DNA from: an uncultured Thermoanaerobacteraceae bacterium
Lineage (GTDB): Bacteria > Bacillota > DSM-12270 > Thermacetogeniales > Thermacetogeniaceae
Length of the DNA: 8,589 bases
NCBI GenBank assembly: GCA_937914965.1
Contig: CALGIY010000206.1
Coordinates: 1 to 8,589, forward strand
Reading direction: 5' to 3'
Position numbers and translations under genes: made by a program
Part shown: in pieces, positions 7,018 through 8,589 of the stretch
Layout of the letters: every line of letters begins with the position of its first letter
Position numbering within the stretch: the stretch's first letter is position 1
Notes under the pieces: model-generated
The model's input: the letters and a program-made list of their open reading frames with translations, nothing else
Told to the model about the DNA's origin: nothing
The model's database searches: none

Positions 7018-7986
7018 TTAAAAGTTCCTAGTACCCATAAAATCGGCAAGAGCTATCAGGATGTGACGTGGTGGAAGATCTGGTAGATAGAGTAGTTCTC
7101 CCTTTGCCTTCTGAAGATACCTGTTACACAATCGCTGTGAAACTTTGAGTGCCCCAGATGCTTCGATCAGGGCAAAAACCTCATCCCATTCTGATTTTTG
7201 TATAAATTCTTTAGCGAGAATCTCCTTAAGACGCGGCCCATTTAACTGGTCCTTTAAGGCATAGACTACTGGGATTGTTATGATTCCCTGCCTGAGATCG
7301 CTCCCCACAGGTTTCCCACAAATCTGCTCTGAACCCGTAAAATCAAGGATGTCATCTGTTATCTGGAAAGCCATTCCCAAGTAATAGCCATATCTTTTTA
7401 AGTGCATGGCAAGGTCAGATGGAGCATCCCCTGCTACGGCGCCAATCAAGCAGCAGGCAGATATTAGAAGCGCAGTTTTGCGGCGGATCCGCCGCAGGTA
7501 GGTCCGGATACTCAGATCAATCTTTCCGGCTGTATTAATCTGCTCGATTTCCCCCTCGCACATCTCCAGGCTTACAACAGCAAGAGAATGAACTATCTCA
7601 TCACTGCCATACCGGGCAATAATCTTCAGGGCCTGGGCGAAAATATAATTCCCAGTGTAAAGAGCAAGGGGGTCCCCCCACTTTGCTCGCACTGTTGGTA
7701 ATCCGCGACGGGTTGGTGCATGATCAATAACATCATCATGCACCAATGTTGCCATGTGAATCATTTCAACAGCAACTGCTAGTTGGCCCATCCGTTCTAA
7801 ATCATAATTAAAAAACTTCCCGCTGAGAAGCACAAAGGCAGGGCGCAGCCTCTTGCCTCCAGCCTGAACCAAGCATTCTGATGACTCACCCAGTATTGTT
7901 GGAGAAGATCTGGAATATTTTTTGAGCTCGCTCTCTACAAATGCCAGGTCATCATAGATTTCTTTCAATATTTCCTGATAAGACAT
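7018..7986 (-). CDS. hepT: Long-chain polyprenyl diphosphate synthase (HepT-like, heptaprenyl diphosphate synthase component II family)
   Basis: This enzyme extends an allylic diphosphate with isopentenyl units to make the side chain of menaquinone; the exact chain length cannot be read from sequence. The 322-residue product contains GGKRLRP (43-49), the first aspartate-rich motif in LVHDDVID (81-88, D84/D85/D88), the second in FQITDDILD (208-215), and the following GSDLRQGIITIPV (228-240). The segment MIHMATLVHDDVID closely resembles the large subunit of Bacillus-type heptaprenyl diphosphate synthase. Those enzymes need a small HepS partner, which is not visible here, so this could instead be a homodimeric hexa- or octaprenyl enzyme. 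I chose ATG 7986 because AGGTGG (7996-8001) lies 9 bases upstream; a TTG at 7995 directly abuts that site. It lies 74 bases after ubiX and 24 before tatC, consistent with one transcript. Confidence 0.93.
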   Translation of the reverse strand: MSYQEILKEIYDDLAFVESELKKYSRSSPTILGESSECLVQAGGKRLRPAFVLLSGKFFNYDLERMGQLAVAVEMIHMATLVHDDVIDHAPTRRGLPTVRAKWGDPLALYTGNYIFAQALKIIARYGSDEIVHSLAVVSLEMCEGEIEQINTAGKIDLSIRTYLRRIRRKTALLISACCLIGAVAGDAPSDLAMHLKRYGYYLGMAFQITDDILDFTGSEQICGKPVGSDLRQGIITIPVVYALKDQLNGPRLKEILAKEFIQKSEWDEVFALIEASGALKVSQRLCNRYLQKAKGELLYLPDLPPRHILIALADFMGTRNF

Positions 7987-7995
7987 TAATACCAA

Positions 7996-8001
7996 CCACC
8001 T
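7996..8001 (-). promoter_or_regulatory. Ribosome binding site deciding the hepT start
   Basis: AGGTGG on the minus strand lies 9 bases before ATG 7986 and zero bases before the TTG at 7995. The spacing selects the ATG and removes three residues from the longest possible reading frame. Confidence 0.75.
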
Positions 8002-8060
8002 GAGGCAGTTTTATAAACATATGAATAATTTTTCTGCATAAGAAGTAAAAACCCTTTTCT

Positions 8061-8561
8061 TTAAGGAATCCTAATTCCAACCAGGTCCAGGACCCGGGTG
8101 ACAAAAAAGTCTACTATGTCATCAAGATCTCGGGGTCCAAAGTAAAAAGCTGGCACGGGAGGAACAATATGAACACCAATCTGAGCAAGAGTCAGCATAT
8201 TCTTTAAATGTATAGAGTTAAGAGGGGTTTCCCTGGGCACAAGCACCAGAGACCGTCTCTCTTTGAGTGTCACATCAGCAGCACGTTCGATCAGATTGCG
8301 AGACAATCCTCCCGCAATCCCCGCCAAAGTTGCCATACTGCAGGGAACAATCAGCATTCCCTTTGTAGGAAAAGAACCACTAGCCAAGGAGCACCCGATG
8401 TCAGTGCAGTCAAAATAATTAAGAGAAGTATCATCAGGGGCCAATCCAAGATAATTCTTGACTTGCCTTGTAATTTCCATTTGATCCCCTTGCAGGGACC
8501 AGCCCAGTTCTTCCTTGACTACCCGCATACCGGGCCCCGAGATAACAAGGCAAATTTGCTC
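8061..8561 (-). CDS. ubiX: UbiX-family flavin prenyltransferase, 5'-truncated at the contig end
   Basis: UbiX attaches a dimethylallyl group to FMN to make prenylated FMN, the cofactor of UbiD-type decarboxylases; it is a soluble cytoplasmic enzyme. The 166 visible residues include CLVISGPGMRVVKEELGW (4-21), SLASGSF, VPCSMATLAGIAGG, LIERAADVTLKERR, LVLVPRETPLN and PPVPAFYFGP, all family hallmarks in the right order. Homology continues upstream of the ATG at 8528 (EQICLVISGPG) until it meets adapter sequence, so that ATG is internal. Roughly 25-35 N-terminal residues, including the GISGASG FMN-binding motif, are missing because the contig stops. The missing part is an assembly edge, not a biological truncation. 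Next to hepT it probably serves menaquinone synthesis (UbiX/UbiD homologues act late in the futalosine route), but a role with another UbiD-type decarboxylase is possible. Confidence 0.93.
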   Translation of the reverse strand, partial: EQICLVISGPGMRVVKEELGWSLQGDQMEITRQVKNYLGLAPDDTSLNYFDCTDIGCSLASGSFPTKGMLIVPCSMATLAGIAGGLSRNLIERAADVTLKERRSLVLVPRETPLNSIHLKNMLTLAQIGVHIVPPVPAFYFGPRDLDDIVDFFVTRVLDLVGIRIP

Positions 8562-8589
8562 AGATCGGAAGAGCGTCGTGTAGGGAAAG
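8562..8589. other. Illumina sequencing adapter left at the contig end (artefact)
   Basis: The last 28 bases begin AGATCGGAAGAGCGTCGTG and continue with the known Illumina TruSeq adapter. The exact match from memory covers the whole 28 bases. In the minus direction they sit immediately upstream of the ubiX coding frame, in place of its N-terminal codons. This is untrimmed adapter, not genomic DNA. Confidence 0.97.

Noticed and set aside
7987..8060. Gap between ubiX and hepT as a promoter or terminator
   Set aside because: No stable hairpin or convincing -35/-10 pair is visible in these 74 bases; the only clear element is the hepT ribosome site.
1..8561. CRISPR arrays, insertion sequences, tRNA/rRNA genes, phage genes
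   Set aside because: No direct-repeat array, transposase, terminal inverted repeats or structural RNA signature was seen; gene content is housekeeping and respiratory.

Overview
The window is a cellular chromosomal segment, most likely from an anaerobic Gram-positive bacterium of the Clostridia (Desulfotomaculum / Desulfosporosinus / Desulfitobacterium type). That placement is an inference. It rests on strong purine-rich Shine-Dalgarno sites, use of TTG and GTG starts, a HepT-like polyprenyl synthase, a Sec-containing respiratory formate dehydrogenase, and a single-domain Met8-like siroheme enzyme. All eight genes lie on the minus strand, so the text below runs from right to left.

The right end (8562-8589) is Illumina adapter sequence, not genome. 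This marks a contig end and means the first gene is cut there. From 8561 to 6223 come ubiX (5'-truncated flavin prenyltransferase), hepT (long-chain polyprenyl diphosphate synthase) and tatC (twin-arginine translocase). A 192-base AT-rich gap with several inverted repeats follows (6031-6222). Then comes a tightly packed fdnGHI operon (6030-1536). Its catalytic subunit reads through an in-frame UGA as selenocysteine, with a recognisable bacterial SECIS hairpin directly downstream, so a naive ORF caller splits it into two pieces. FdnH (four [4Fe-4S] clusters, membrane anchor) and FdnI (di-haem cytochrome b) start with zero gap and an 8-base overlap. A perfect 10-bp-stem intrinsic terminator (1494-1523) separates fdnI from fdhE, the formate dehydrogenase maturation factor. 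The left end holds a precorrin-2 dehydrogenase / sirohydrochlorin ferrochelatase that runs off the window.

Together the genes fit one job: oxidising formate on the outer face of the cytoplasmic membrane and passing electrons to menaquinone. FdnG carries a Tat signal and needs TatC. FdnI needs haem and a quinone, and HepT and UbiX belong to quinone synthesis. FdhE is needed for FdnG to become active. The siroheme-type enzyme provides tetrapyrrole and may open a haem or siroheme cluster beyond the left edge. All families are known. I found no CRISPR array, mobile element, tRNA or rRNA, and no convincing undescribed system. The points most worth attention are the Sec/SECIS read-through gene, the adapter artefact with its false ubiX start, the terminator before fdhE, and the inverted-repeat cluster upstream of fdnG.
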